From JAKLFA01 sp038222225 (lineage in GTDB: Bacteria; Omnitrophota; Gorgyraeia; Zapsychrales; JANLHA01), in the NCBI GenBank assembly GCA_038222225.1, contig JBBRHV010000030.1:1-22262 (forward strand): DNA of 22,262 nucleotides, written 5' to 3'. Shown piece after piece: positions 21,651 to 22,262 of the stretch. Position 1 is the stretch's first letter, and each line of letters begins with the position of its first letter. Under the pieces are notes generated by a model. It was given only the letters and a program-made list of their open reading frames with translations, made no database searches and was not told the DNA's origin. The position numbers and the translations under genes were made by a program.

Positions 21651-22262
21651 GGAATGATCGTTTCGATTTTATAGGATAAGGCGCGTTTCTTCAAAGCTTT
21701 TACGAACAGGGTGTCCTGAAAAGAACGGATCCCGGAAAAAGAAAAGGTTTTGTATTTTGACCGGCCGTGTTTTCTCTGATCATGGGAGACGCGGATTTCT
21801 CTTACCCGGTACCCGGCGATCTGGATTAAATTCGGCAGAAAACGGATCATATGCTCAAACATGGCCAGATCAGCGATCACAGGACGTCGGAAGGCTTTGA
21901 GCATGCAGCCGTTATCATGAAAAGGATCCCGCAGGAGCAGCCGTCGGGTGCTATTGGCGATACGGCTGCCCATGTGTTTGAGGAAAGAGTCCTTCCGTGG
22001 TTTTCTCCAGCCGACAACCGCGTCCACCCCGTCCATGTTCTCTAAAAGGGATGGAATAGCCTCGGGAGGATTCTGCAGATCAGCATCGAGCGTGACGATC
22101 AGTTCTCCTTGCGCCATTTTTAAACCTGCTGCTATGGCCGCGGATTGCCCGGCATTCTCGCAAAATCGCACAATGACCAGCGGGGCGTAGCGGAGTTTAA
22201 GATCTTGCAAGAGTTCGAATGAGCCGTCGGATGAGCCGTCATCCACGCAAATGATTTCATAG
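21647..22262 (-). CDS. GT2 family polyprenyl-phosphate glycosyltransferase-like protein (5' end beyond window)
   Basis: Partial at the N-terminus; the frame stays open to the window edge with YEIICVDDGSSDGS, so GTG 22246 is not the true start. VDDGSSDGS and TLDADLQNPPE (the metal-binding DxD region), then DNGCMLKAFRR and HGRSKYKTF, place it with dolichyl/undecaprenyl-phosphate hexose transferases (DPM1, ArnC, GtrB type). These charge a lipid carrier with a sugar from a nucleotide donor on the cytoplasmic face. Unlike ArnC or GtrB, it ends soon after the SKY motif without the usual two C-terminal membrane helices. The partner GT-C-like protein, coupled by ATGA, could supply membrane tethering and use the product. 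Confidence 0.85.
   Translation of the reverse strand, partial: YEIICVDDGSSDGSFELLQDLKLRYAPLVIVRFCENAGQSAAIAAGLKMAQGELIVTLDADLQNPPEAIPSLLENMDGVDAVVGWRKPRKDSFLKHMGSRIANSTRRLLLRDPFHDNGCMLKAFRRPVIADLAMFEHMIRFLPNLIQIAGYRVREIRVSHDQRKHGRSKYKTFSFSGIRSFQDTLFVKALKKRALSYKIETIIP

Overview
The window reads as a stretch of chromosome from an uncultured Gram-negative-type bacterium. An outer membrane is implied by a TonB-dependent receptor ending in a terminal Phe and by a heptose-phosphate phosphatase of the LPS-core pathway. The mix of single-copy housekeeping genes, disulfide-rich pilin-like proteins, an archaeal-style class III (QxSxEY) signal peptide, a monogalactosyldiacylglycerol-synthase-like glycosyltransferase and repeat-rich intergenic DNA fits a deep-branching lineage such as Omnitrophota. 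That placement is an inference and not certain. I see no phage genes, transposase, integrase or CRISPR array.

Layout. 1-2411: a 56-aa ORF with a perfect Shine-Dalgarno (SD), then a sigma70-type promoter and a two-gene unit, gmhB and a GT28 lipid glycosyltransferase. 2640-4978: a PriA-family protein that has lost its ATPase motifs, flanked on both sides by copies of a ~150-bp repeat with 10-bp periodicity. 5116-9289: fmt, then a promoter, two overlapping galT-family genes (the first with the catalytic His replaced by Arg), gap and a strong terminator. 9309-10344: a secreted protein with 25 cysteines and a class III signal. 10471-10971: a tRNA-Pro(UGG) unit with its own promoter and terminator; its leader holds seven 14-bp repeats between two tRNA-like fragments. 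11089-13954: ptsP (probably near-leaderless) and a small DUF6580-like membrane protein. 14056-16825: a train of hairpins, a cobalamin riboswitch with a large peripheral insertion, a terminator and a BtuB-like receptor. 17128-19273: a VAO/PCMH-type flavoprotein and a prepilin. 19320-22262, minus strand: a second, convergent prepilin, and a coupled pair of a polytopic GT-C-like protein and a GT2 polyprenyl-phosphate-glycosyltransferase-like protein that runs off the window.

How the genes fit together. The galT-family genes and gap form a sugar-nucleotide/central-carbon unit. PtsP is a GAF-domain PTS enzyme I of the nitrogen-PTS type; its partner NPr is not here. The riboswitch and BtuB make a B12-controlled corrinoid uptake step, with a candidate inner-membrane carrier next door. 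The minus-strand GT2/GT-C pair looks like a lipid-linked sugar donor synthase plus a membrane transferase for envelope glycans. Most novelty lies between the genes: a 30-bp palindromic repeat in three copies, one of which has an inverted arm; short pyrimidine-rich repeats just upstream of several genes; and the riboswitch and tRNA leaders.
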